Positions 1 through 11,100 of a DNA stretch of 64,000 nucleotides are shown in pieces. Under the pieces are notes generated by a model. It was not told the origin of the DNA. It searched no databases and was given only the letters and a program-made list of their open reading frames with translations. Made by a program: the position numbers and the translations under genes. This DNA is from a virus. The stretch spans positions 54,302-118,301 of IMG/VR virus record IMGVR_UViG_3300002835_000043. One strand, given 5' to 3'. The first letter of the stretch is position 1. Each line of letters starts with the position of its first letter.

Positions 1-1
1 T

Positions 2-1024
2 GGCGGTTCTGATAAAGAAGATATTGAAAGCATAAGAAGAAATGCTCTAAAAAACTATTCAAATGAAGAAAGAGCAGTTACTGCAAGTGATTACGAGAGT
101 TTGATTCTTAAAAATTACAACAATATTGAATCTATTCGATGTTGGGGTGGTGAACAAAATAATCCACCACAATATGGAAAAGTTTTTGCCTCAATAAAAC
201 CATATAATAGTTCCGTACTATCAATACAAGAAAAGAAGCAAATAGTAGATTCTATCCTAAGAAATAGATCTATGGCTGGTATTACTTTAGAAATTTTAGA
301 TCCAGATATCCTGTACTTAAATCTTTTAGTTAATGCAAAATATGATCCAACATCAACAAGAGATTCTGAAACAAAAATCAAAGAAGTTATTAATACTAAG
401 ATAAGAGAATACGCTGTACAGAATTTTAAAGGATTTGATGATGATTATTATTCATCTGATTTAATTCCAGAACTATTAAAATTTCATCCAAGCATAGTTG
501 GTGCTTCTACAAGCGTAACTATGGAAAAAAGAATATACCCAGAATTAACAAAGAAAATTACACATACAATTGATTTTGGAAATGAATTATATCACCCAAG
601 AGCATGTTATGATGTTCCAGTTGTCGAAAGTTCATACTTTAAGATGTATGTAATACAAAATTCAGCATTAGTGGAAAAAATATGTTATTTTGATGATGAT
701 GGTGATGGAAACATGAGAATTTATACAACAGATAATAAAAACAACAAAATTTACATAAACAATAAAGCAGGAAAAGTTGATTACAAAACTGGAATAATAA
801 CACTAACAGATTTAACAGTTTCATCATTCGTTAACGCACAAAACTATATTTACTTCATTGCAACACCAAATGATGCAGATGTATTTACCGATTATGACAC
901 GATATTATCTTTTGATACATCCATTAATAGAAATGTTTCAATAACCTTACTGCCAGTTTACAAAAACTCATTAAACAACGCATCTTATTCTACTAGAAAT
1001 AGTTCTAATTACACATCTGGTTAA
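2..1024 (+). CDS. 6: Baseplate wedge protein gp6-like (3' part)
   Basis: The frame is open from base 2, so the gene starts left of the window; the TTG at 101 is internal. The first visible residues carry the block ERAVTASDY, followed by a stretch ending QYGKVFASIKP, which is typical of the C-terminal half of T4 gp6 and related J-like wedge proteins. In the T4 baseplate gp6 forms the ring that links wedges around the hub. About 340 residues are visible. It is followed after two bases by the next structural gene, consistent with one late structural operon. The gp6 assignment rests on the motif and on gp8 downstream; the N-terminal half cannot be judged. Confidence 0.85.
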   Translation, partial: GGSDKEDIESIRRNALKNYSNEERAVTASDYESLILKNYNNIESIRCWGGEQNNPPQYGKVFASIKPYNSSVLSIQEKKQIVDSILRNRSMAGITLEILDPDILYLNLLVNAKYDPTSTRDSETKIKEVINTKIREYAVQNFKGFDDDYYSSDLIPELLKFHPSIVGASTSVTMEKRIYPELTKKITHTIDFGNELYHPRACYDVPVVESSYFKMYVIQNSALVEKICYFDDDGDGNMRIYTTDNKNNKIYINNKAGKVDYKTGIITLTDLTVSSFVNAQNYIYFIATPNDADVFTDYDTILSFDTSINRNVSITLLPVYKNSLNNASYSTRNSSNYTSG

Positions 1025-1026
1025 AC

Positions 1027-2871
1027 ATGTTACAAGTAGAAATCATATATCCTCAACAAGATTCAACTGTTTATAGTGACGAATTAAAATTTCGTTATAA
1101 AGTTTTAAACAATTTAGAAAAATATAAACTCAGTAAAATTGTTTTCATAGTAAATGATACCGAAGAAATAACAACTACTGTAAGCAATGAATACACTTTT
1201 GATTCTCTCAAATCTGGTACATATGAAATAAAAGGATATCTATTAAATAAAAATAACATAAAAATAGATGAAACGGATTTCTCTGTAAAATTTAATGTAG
1301 TTACTGAAAAATTTGAATCAAAAAATCCAACATGGTCATTTGCTAAAACAAAACTACCACAATTTATACAAGAAGATTATAAAACATTTTCAAGATTTAT
1401 AGAAGCATATTACGAATGGCTACACAAATCTAATAATCCAATTTTTGCACCATTCACATCTGAACAATTTGCTGATGTAGATACCACTCCAGAAGTTTTC
1501 TTATCAAATTTTAGAATACAATATTTAAACGATTTTCCAGATAATATATTGACATCTGGTGATAAAAATATAAAAACAATAATTAAAAATATAAAACAAT
1601 TTTACAGATCTAAAGGTTCTGAAAAGTCCTTTAGATTTTTATTTAGATTACTGTATAACACTTATGTTGATTTTTATTATCCACGAACCGATTTGATAAA
1701 GGGTTCGGGTAATTTGTGGGTAGAGAATGTTGGTATGAAAGTAAAAAATATAGAATTAAAGACTGCATTTTTACTAAAAAACTCTTTAATATATCAATTA
1801 GATGCCAGCGGAAATATAACTGCTTCCGCAAGAGTTGTAGAAGTTAGTGTACAAAGAGTAACAAATATGGATTTAATTGAACTTTTTGTAGCAAATGTTG
1901 TTGGTGAATTTGATGGAGATAAACAAGTTTATAGTGATATGCTAATTGATGGTAAGAGAAAACAAGTATCAATGGATCTTTTACCAGTTGTTACTAGTGT
2001 TGATATAACAAGTAAAGCTTTACGAGTTGGTGATCCTGTTTATTTGCTCGACTCCACAGATTCTATAAGTGGAACTGGTTTTTATGCAGTAATACAAGAA
2101 GTAGATTTTAAAGGTAAAGTAAAAAGATTACAAATAATTGATTCTGGTTATAATTATTCAGGTACACATTTACTTCACAAAAAAAATCAAAATGGCTCTT
2201 ACACACCAATATCAGGAACTTATGAAATAGGAGTCATGACAAGATATCCTGGATATTATAAGACAATATCATCTTCTCCCTCCTCTAGAGGCAAATTACA
2301 CGATAATAGAAAGTACCAAGAACTTTCTTATGTGTTAAAGGTTGAAGAAAATATAATAAATTATGCCGATATAGTCAAGAGGTTGGTACATCCAGCAGGT
2401 GTTGGGTTATTTGGTAGTTACCTTGTTAAAAGAGATGAACAGATCGATGTAAGTAGTTCAACAACTACAAATTTATATTATCAAGGATTTATAGGTAATT
2501 ACCTACCATATACATTCAATACTATAAAAAATTTAAGAAATGATTCTTATCCGAATGCCGATCCTATTCTTTATCCATCGGGTATGACAGATTTGTATCC
2601 TTCTGGATTTAATCCAAATCAAACCATTCCTGATGAGGATGAAGCAACACAAGAACATTTAGCAGGGATTGAAAGAAAAAATTCCGGTGTTAATGATTTG
2701 GTTTTTATTTATAAACCAGATGTATCAGATAAAAATCAAATAAATGAGTATTGGATTGTTTTTCCAAATCCAAATACACTACTAAATAATTCTGATAACG
2801 CAGTTGGAGAAATAGTAATAAGAGATTTCTTAAAAATACCAATAACAGATTTAACACAAAGTACTAACTAA
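1027..2871 (+). CDS. Putative baseplate wedge/tail structural protein (gp7 position)
   Basis: This 614-aa protein lies between gp6 and gp8, where T4 carries gp7. Residues 1-95 look like an Ig-like beta-sandwich (alternating hydrophobic strands, with a G-T-Y-E-I-K-G-Y strand near residue 70). A block near residues 110-135, with LPQFIQEDYKTFSRFIEAYY, recurs in tail or baseplate proteins of many marine T4-like phages. The C-terminal ~120 residues are Pro/Asn-rich and low in complexity. It is much shorter than T4 gp7 (about 1030 aa), so equivalence to gp7 is inferred from position only. The start is an ATG two bases after the gp6 stop, and the next gene starts within two bases of its end. Confidence 0.6.
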   Translation: MLQVEIIYPQQDSTVYSDELKFRYKVLNNLEKYKLSKIVFIVNDTEEITTTVSNEYTFDSLKSGTYEIKGYLLNKNNIKIDETDFSVKFNVVTEKFESKNPTWSFAKTKLPQFIQEDYKTFSRFIEAYYEWLHKSNNPIFAPFTSEQFADVDTTPEVFLSNFRIQYLNDFPDNILTSGDKNIKTIIKNIKQFYRSKGSEKSFRFLFRLLYNTYVDFYYPRTDLIKGSGNLWVENVGMKVKNIELKTAFLLKNSLIYQLDASGNITASARVVEVSVQRVTNMDLIELFVANVVGEFDGDKQVYSDMLIDGKRKQVSMDLLPVVTSVDITSKALRVGDPVYLLDSTDSISGTGFYAVIQEVDFKGKVKRLQIIDSGYNYSGTHLLHKKNQNGSYTPISGTYEIGVMTRYPGYYKTISSSPSSRGKLHDNRKYQELSYVLKVEENIINYADIVKRLVHPAGVGLFGSYLVKRDEQIDVSSSTTTNLYYQGFIGNYLPYTFNTIKNLRNDSYPNADPILYPSGMTDLYPSGFNPNQTIPDEDEATQEHLAGIERKNSGVNDLVFIYKPDVSDKNQINEYWIVFPNPNTLLNNSDNAVGEIVIRDFLKIPITDLTQSTN

Positions 2872-2872
2872 A

Positions 2873-5158
2873 ATGCTAAAAACCAACTTAAAAAATTCAT
2901 TAATACAGTCTTTTTATGACAAATTTTCCGCATTTTCAAATATAAAAAATTATCTCTTTATTGGTAAAGTTACTGAATGGGATAACGAAACTCTTCCCCC
3001 AACAGCAGACGATTCTCTCAATGAAGAACTAGAGGCATGGAGAAACATGCTACTTTGCAAGTCATTGAATTCTGATGATGTTGCATTTGTAATAAGAAGA
3101 ATTAATTGGGAATATAATAAAGTTTTTTCACAATATGATGATGTGATTGAATTGTATTCCGAAACAAATAATTATGATTTTTATGTTTATACTTCTGGTA
3201 AAAATGTTTATAAATGTATTTCAAATAATAATGGTTCGTTCTCTCAATATGAACCATCAGGAACTAGTACTGATGACATAATAACCCAAGATGGTTATAT
3301 TTGGAAATATATGTATTCTGTTAGACCAGAATTAGAAGATTTTATAACGGAGGAATATATTCCTGTAGAATTGCTAGACGAACTATTTTACACCGATCAA
3401 CGATCTCTGCAATTAACAGTTCAACAAGATGCAAAACAAAATAAAAATGGTGCAATCACTTCGATACAAGTAACTCAAACTGGTGCATCATATCCATTCG
3501 CTATTGACTATGTAACAAATCCCGAAGCTCAAATTTTTCATGTTGTACAAGAAACTGTTAATGTTGGTAGTTTTACTATAAAACTAAACCCATTGTCCGA
3601 TATAAGTAGAATTAATGATATTTATAAAAATGATTATGTTGTTTATATTTATTCTGGAACTGGTTCAGGTCAAGTTAGAAAAATAACAGCATATAATGGT
3701 GAATCTTGTATTGCAACTGTTAGTGAAGCATTTACTGAACAAATAACAACTGATTCATATTATAAAATTTTACCAAGAATAGAAATAATAGGTGACGGTA
3801 GAAATGCAGTTGCAATTCCAATTTTAAATCCTTTGACAAAAATGATAGAAAGTGTAACCATCTTAAATGGTGGTGAAAATTATCGAAAAGCAATTGTAGA
3901 AATAAAATCAAAACGAACTAATGATATTGATTTAACAAAAGCAAGAGCAATATTAGCACCAGTTAATGGTCATGGTTATTCTTCTATTATTGAATTAGGT
4001 TGTAAAGATTTAATGATAAAATCATATTTTGATAAAGAAGAAATTCAAGACAATAATTTTTACAATGATTATAGACAAGTTGGTTTGATACAAGATATAG
4101 AATTATTAAATGAAATCACCCCAAAACAAAAATATACTCTTGATATTGAAAATTTAAATGCAACAACAGCATTGACATTGGGTGGAAATTATTCAACATT
4201 TGTAAGTGTTTTACAGAGCAATCCCAACTTAATAGTAAAACAAGGATCCGATGACAACATCAGTCAAGCACAAGGAACTTATTTAAGTTTTGATTCTACA
4301 ACCGAAACATTAATACTAAAAACTGTAAATGGTAAATTTATGAATTATCCATCATCTACAGTATATCCACTAGTAATAGAGGATTATCCAACAACAGGAA
4401 CCGACACATATTATACATCAGTGAATGTTTTAAATTGTGCTCCTTTAAATTATTATAGTGATTTAACATTCAAATTGGATGATACTATTTTAGGAGAAGA
4501 TTCAAAAACAACAGGTACTGTAGTTGATTGGAAACCTACTTTCTTTGGCACTGACGGTAAATTAGTTGTAACAGATGTAAATGGTTCTTTTGATGAATCA
4601 TATTATAATGATTCTGGAGATTTAATAAATGGAGAAAGAATAATAGCATTCTCTGCTGTGAATATGACATCTGGTATTTCAGGATTTAATGAGAATAAAG
4701 TTGGTATTATTAAGAATATTTCAAAAGCAGGATTAACAGAGGGTAAAACCAGTTATAGAACCACAACTGCTTTAACATTAAGATCTGTAAACAATCCAAT
4801 AACAGATACTTTTTCAGAAACAGATTTTTCAGAAGATGATATTATAAAACAAGAGACATCTGGTGCTACTGGTATTGTAGTTTCATGGAAACTTTCAGAT
4901 GATAAAACCACTGGTACTTTGTTACTGACTGGAGTTGATGGTGCTTTTGATCCAACCCCAACATCAGGACAAAGAATATTGAAATTGGTAGGTGGTTCAT
5001 ATACATCAACTTATAAAGATTTTAATGTTGGAATTTACGATATCAAGTTACCAGAAGTTTCTAGGTATTCTGGTAAAATGTTATACATAGAAAATATAAG
5101 ACCAGTTGTTCGTGGTGATGATCAAATGGAAGAATTTAAAATAATAATAGGACTCTGA
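2873..5158 (+). CDS. 8: Baseplate wedge protein gp8, enlarged
   Basis: The N-terminal part has the gp8 pattern: a short hydrophobic helix, the block VIRRINWEYNKVFSQYDD (residues ~63-80), and D-G-Y-I-W-K-Y-M-Y near residue 142. The end reads SGKMLYIENIRPVVRGDDQM and closely follows the T4 gp8 C-terminus. T4 gp8 is 334 aa but this protein is 761 aa. The extra ~400 residues sit before the conserved end and include two copies of a ~65-residue beta module (about residues 529-595 and 641-712), each with a T-G-x-V-V-x-W-K turn and a later G-x-F-D block. gp8 dimers brace the wedge in the T4 baseplate; the insert could decorate the baseplate rim. The assignment is strong from both ends. Confidence 0.85.
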   Translation: MLKTNLKNSLIQSFYDKFSAFSNIKNYLFIGKVTEWDNETLPPTADDSLNEELEAWRNMLLCKSLNSDDVAFVIRRINWEYNKVFSQYDDVIELYSETNNYDFYVYTSGKNVYKCISNNNGSFSQYEPSGTSTDDIITQDGYIWKYMYSVRPELEDFITEEYIPVELLDELFYTDQRSLQLTVQQDAKQNKNGAITSIQVTQTGASYPFAIDYVTNPEAQIFHVVQETVNVGSFTIKLNPLSDISRINDIYKNDYVVYIYSGTGSGQVRKITAYNGESCIATVSEAFTEQITTDSYYKILPRIEIIGDGRNAVAIPILNPLTKMIESVTILNGGENYRKAIVEIKSKRTNDIDLTKARAILAPVNGHGYSSIIELGCKDLMIKSYFDKEEIQDNNFYNDYRQVGLIQDIELLNEITPKQKYTLDIENLNATTALTLGGNYSTFVSVLQSNPNLIVKQGSDDNISQAQGTYLSFDSTTETLILKTVNGKFMNYPSSTVYPLVIEDYPTTGTDTYYTSVNVLNCAPLNYYSDLTFKLDDTILGEDSKTTGTVVDWKPTFFGTDGKLVVTDVNGSFDESYYNDSGDLINGERIIAFSAVNMTSGISGFNENKVGIIKNISKAGLTEGKTSYRTTTALTLRSVNNPITDTFSETDFSEDDIIKQETSGATGIVVSWKLSDDKTTGTLLLTGVDGAFDPTPTSGQRILKLVGGSYTSTYKDFNVGIYDIKLPEVSRYSGKMLYIENIRPVVRGDDQMEEFKIIIGL

Positions 5159-5167
5159 GGTAATTAA

Positions 5168-8100
5168 ATGGCATATAAACACACAGATATACTTTCCGGT
5201 TCGCCTTATTACGACGATTTTGCCGATACAAAGAATTTTTTAAGAATTCTTTTTAAACCGGGCTATTCTGTTCAAGCAAGAGAACTAACTCAATTACAAA
5301 CACTATTACAAAATCAAGTATCAAAACTTGGTAGCCATGTATTTAAAAATGGTAGTCTTGTATATGGTGGTGTTTCTACACTTACTGAGTGTAAGTTCCT
5401 CAGAGTAAAACAAACTGATATAAATCATGAGGATCTAAGAGGTAAGGTCATATCAGACACCAGCAGCACAGATGTTCTTGGATCCACAACAGCAAGTAAA
5501 GCAAAAATTGTTTATACTCTACCAGAAGTTATAGGAACAGACGAATATACAATTTTATTCTTACAGTATCTAACTGGAAATGAATTGAACAATGCACAAA
5601 GATTGTTCATAGGTTCTACTGTCCAATCCATAACAGTAAAATCAACAACAGTTGATACTTCAATTCCTGTTTCTGGTTCAGCAAGTCTTGTTTCTGTTGA
5701 AGAAGGTATATTTTATGTTGATGGTTTCTTCGTAAACAATACAAAACAAACAACTTCACTTTATAAATTAGATTCAACATCTGGATTTAGAGATTTTTCA
5801 ACACCAACAAACAGAGTTGGATTCTCATTAAATAGAATAACTGTAGACGCAACCGAAGACGAAACATTAAAAGATCCTGCAAATGGTTCATATAATTTTA
5901 ATGCACCCGGAGCAGATAGATATGTTATAGAGTTGAATTTGACATCATATGTTTTTGATGATAAAGAAACAAAACCAGAAGAATATTCAACAGAAGATTT
6001 TATTGAACTTGCAAGAACAGTAAATGGTAAATTGGATTTCGTAAGAAGAACTCCAACATATTCCGATTTGCTTGAAATATTTGCTAGAAGAACTTATGAT
6101 GAATCTGGTTCTTATACAGTTAAACCATTTGGTCTAGAACTCAAAAATCATATTCGTTCTGATAAATTTAAGTTTGTAGTTTCACGATATCTTGGTGATA
6201 TCACAAAACCAATATCATCATCAGTTCAAGATACATTTAGTTATTCCTCAGAAACTGGCAATTTACCACCATTTCCAAATGATATATTAAAGGTTTATGA
6301 TGAAACTACTGCAAAAACATCTCTTTTGGATATTGTAAATGTTAGCGCAAGTTCAGATAGTCCATACGCAACAATTACAGCAAAATATCAAGAAACAGAC
6401 ATAAATGATGTATTGACGATAGGATTGAACACAAAGTTTTATCTTTTTAGAAAAGGTAATGCAGTTCCTGAAGGTGGCGTTTTCTATGCAGTAGTCAATG
6501 TACAAGATACTCCAATAGTAACAATTGATCAAGATGAAACAGGAACATATACATTAACAGATACACCAAAAGGATCAGAAGATAAGTTTGTTTTATCAGT
6601 ACAACCAGGCAAAGCATATGTTTATGGTTATGAGTTTGAAAATATTAACAATACAAATATATCAATAGATAAACCAAGAGATACTGTATTTTTAAATAAT
6701 TATGAAGTAAACGCAAATGTTGGAAATTATTTCGTCGCAACAACAACTCTTGGTGCAGATGGTTTGTATAAATTTAATGATTATTCTTCTTCATTGAACA
6801 TAAATGAATTCCCACCAGTAAAGTTGAAGGGTCAATTTGTTGAAATCAATTTACCAAAGGTAGAAGAACAAGAAGCATCATTACCTGTAAAATATTGGTC
6901 ACCTTTGTTTGCTTCAGAACATACAAATTACTCAAGTATATTGTTCTTGGAACCAAATTCCGAAGCAGGTGGTCTTGCATTATTAAAGGAATTGCCAACA
7001 GGTTCAACTACATATGGTCTTATTAGACCAGAAGAAACAACAGATACTAGAAAGAAAACTATAGGACAAAAAGTATCTGCAACAAATAGTATTTACTACA
7101 ATATAAACAAATCATCATTTGCAACTGAAAATAATATAAGCAGATTGGTATTCACTGAGCCATATCACGGTAATTTTAGAACAGCATATGGTCAAGATGG
7201 TAATGCTGATCTTGATGATCAATTTGGCACTGATGAATATAGAGATACTACAAAAAATTATGTCTATCAAGTTGACTATAAGAATATAAAAAATGCAATT
7301 CCAGATGAACCAACATCTGCAGAAATTTTAAATTATATTACTGTAAAGAAAGCAGAAACTAGAAGATGGGTTCCTGCTGGTTCTTCAGGCGTAACTAGTG
7401 GAAGTGCATTATATATCAAACAAGGAACAGGAAATATAGTATTCGGTTCAGGTGCAACAAGAGGATTCTCATTACCAGGATCAAATATTACAGATGGTGT
7501 AGGAGAAGAATCTGGTGTAGTATTTAATCCAGAAGTTGGTAGTGATATTTCCTATGGAAGTAGTATTGAAACTGTTCAAATACAAAATAATATTGTTCAA
7601 ATAACACTAACAAAGGCAACAGGAGTTGAGGATTGTTCACAAACAAATCCACCAACTGCAACTGATGGTTTTGGTAAATATCGTATTGGTGATCTCATAA
7701 CTCAAGTTTATGATACGGTTGGTGGAAGCACAAGAGAAGCAACAGGTATAGTTTTAGCAGTTAGTGAAAGTCCAGATGCTGGTAATTATAAAATTTATGT
7801 TGAAATGAAAGGTAGTGATGATTTTGTTACAAATGTAAATCCAAATCCAGCACTCTATTCTAATGTTGGCTTGTTATATGCACCATGTGCTTGCTATGCT
7901 ATCAAGGGAGTAGTAGTTTTAGACAACTCAACTTGTGGTGAATTTACAACAATTAAATTTACCGAATCTGCAATTTATGGTGAATATACTGCTGGTAACA
8001 GAGTATTCCAATTTGATGTAAACAGTTTACCAATTGATAGTTTAACACCACCAACAAATTTTGTTTCATCGAAGTGTGTAGCAAAAGGAACTGTTGTATC

Positions 8101-11100
8101 ATGGGATGCAAATACAAGAACACTAATTATTCTACAAGAGAAAAATAAATTTAATAAAGAATCTGGTTGGGTTTTTGAAATAGGAACAGGTATTCATTAT
8201 GGTGGTAGAGGTTGGGATTTGGCAAAACACAATGAAAACACAGTATCATCATTCGAAGAAATAGAAAAAGCATCTGGTGTATTTGTTCATGTTTCTGATT
8301 CATATGTTAGTGGAAAAGATTTCGATGAAGATAATGCATTTGGTTCTGCTAAACAAATTATAATTTCAGCAGAACAAAACTTTAAGAAAGGCAAGGAAGC
8401 CAGAATTGGTGATATTATAACACAAAGAAATAGCGGTATCACTAGTGAAGGAAAGGTTGTATTCTTTAAGGCTGGTGATGTTGATAATCCTGCAGCAACC
8501 GAAGATGAAAGCACAACAACATTTGTCTTAACACCAAACACACTAAATGGTGTTTCATTGCCATTCTCGTTCAATATCGGAGCACCATCATCTAGTCCAT
8601 TATCAATTAAAGGAAGATCTCCATCAGTAACATATGCTGTTGATAGTACAAAGGTTCCAACAGGTGGTTTGGTATCCACAACTGTAACAGGAAATGCAAA
8701 ATTAAGACAATTACATAGAATTTCAGAGGAAAGATATAGTGTACACTTATTCGACATTGCAATGTTGAATATTGGTTCTACAACATCAAAATATCCATTA
8801 AATTCTACAACACACATTGCAGATACAAATGAAAATGATTTATTTGCTATAGAAACTGCAAATGGTGTTTCAACAATATATTCACCACAACAAAACACAC
8901 TATTGTTTGATTTACCAGTTGGTGACATTGTTCAAAATGTTAGTGATTTTAAATATAGAATTCAAAGAGACATTAATGTAACAATAAACACTACAAGTAC
9001 AACAAAACTAATAGAGCCAGGTTTACCAGCAAATATAAGATTTATAGGTGGTGCTTCTGGAACAGGTGAAGAAACTGGTAAAGTTGATATGGCAGATCTT
9101 CTAGAGCACTATATCTTCTTAAATACCGATAATGGTAAAGTTTATAACCTATCAGATACAAGATATTTTGATAAGATTATTACAAACAATACAAGTGAAG
9201 GAGCTTCTTCAACCTTAACACTTTATATGAAGCAATCTGGTGGTAATAGAATTTTGCCAGATGGTGATTATAAATTAATCGCAACCATGTCTGTTGGTGG
9301 TTCAACACAAACAGGTGTTGGTATTAGAAGCAAAGTAAAGAAGAGAGCAACAAAGGTACTAACATTCAATTCAAGTGGTGTTCTAACAATACCACAATCA
9401 GATATAATTTCTGTTGATTATATGACAACAACAACTGGTGCAATTTATGATTTAACATATTTTACACTAAATAATGGTCAAACAGATAATATCTATGATT
9501 ATGCAACATTCAAATTGAAACCAGAAAATAATGGTGTATTTATTCTGTCAAATGAACAGGTATTGATAACATACACATATTTCGAACATCAAGGTAATGG
9601 ACCAATTGTTGTTAACTCTTATGAATCACACAATGATATTCCGGAATATATAAGTCCCTCTACTAATGAAAAATATAAACTTGATACAGTGATTGATTTT
9701 AGACCATATAGAAACTCATCTGGCACATTGGATGGTATCTATGGTATACCTGTTATAACAGAATCATTTACTGTTGATTATTCATACTATCAGGCTAAGA
9801 ACTATAAATTGGTTCTAACTAGAGATAGAAAATTTAAAGTAATTTCAAGTCCTTCATCACTAACCCCGGTTATACCACCAGATGAACCAAATTCAATGAC
9901 TCTCTATACTATAGAGTCACCTGCATATCTTTCAAATATTGGTGATTTGAAGATCACTCCATATAATCATCAAAGATATACAATGAGTGACATTAGAGAT
10001 CTTGAAAGAAGAATTAGTGAATTAGAGCACACAACCAGAATGAATCTTTTGGAAAAGACCGCTAAAGAGCAAAGTATTCCAGATTCAACAACTGGTGAAG
10101 AATTAATCAAAACTTCAATTCTTGTTGATGGATTCTCTGGTCATGGAACAGGTGATACATTAAGTTCTGATTATAACTGTTCTATAGATGTTGGAAACAA
10201 CTTGTTAAGACCACCATTCAAAACAACTGTTATTGGTTTTGATGTAAATACAGCAACTAGCACAAATATCAATATCAATAATACTACAGGATTAGTAACT
10301 CTTGATTACACAGAGACACCACTAATTATTCAGCCATTATCAAGCACATTAACTACAATAAATGCATTTGCTGATACTGTATGGACAGGTAGAATGAATC
10401 TCTCACCATCTAGTGATTCTTGGTTTGATGATACAAAGACTCCACAAGTTCTCTCAAATCAAGAAGGTGAAAATGATTCATTTATAAATGTAAAACCAAG
10501 CGTAAAGAATAATAATACCGGAGCATTTGGTACAAATTATGACTCTTGGAGAACATTCTGGCAAGGAATTCCAAGAAGAAAATTTGGTTCAACAAGAGGA
10601 AGTGGTGGTTATCGATTCGGTGCAGGATATAAGAATATTAATGGTGAAAAATTAATTTTCCCCGCTCCTCTACCAGTTTCAGAAACACCAAAACCAACCA
10701 AAGTAAATGTTGGTGAAAAGGTAGTTGACAAGGATATTATTCCTTTCATGAGAGAAAAAACAATCTCAGTAAGTATTACTGGATTGAAACCAAAAACATT
10801 AGTATATCCATATTTTGATGGAATAAGAATCGATTCATATTGTAAGATTGGTAGTAATGATTTTGTAAATGGTTCTAATAATAAGACAGATTCCAGTGGT
10901 TCAATTTCATTCACATTCAACTTACCATCTGGTAAATTTAAAGTTGGTGAGAAGTTACTAACTGTAATGGATAATCAATCTGGTAACAGAGAGGCAGCAC
11001 AAACAATAGCAGAATCGAAATATGTTGCAGCAGGTGCAAATACAAATACAAACGATTATTTTGTAAATACAAGACCAGCAATTGTCGATACTCTTAACAA

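Noticed and set aside
101-1024. TTG at 101 as the start of the first gene
   Set aside because: The frame stays open to the left edge, and the residues before 101 carry the conserved gp6 block ERAVTASDY, so the true start is outside the window.
3221-3228. TATAAATG inside gp8 as a late promoter
   Set aside because: Internal to a gene and not near any start codon; a coding coincidence.
8287-8928. Long reverse-strand open frame (213 codons) inside the DUF4815-type gene
   Set aside because: It lies wholly opposite a strongly supported gene, has no ribosome-binding site or neighbour on that strand, and its translation resembles the reverse of Thr/Asn-rich coding. No other reverse-strand gene is supported in the window.
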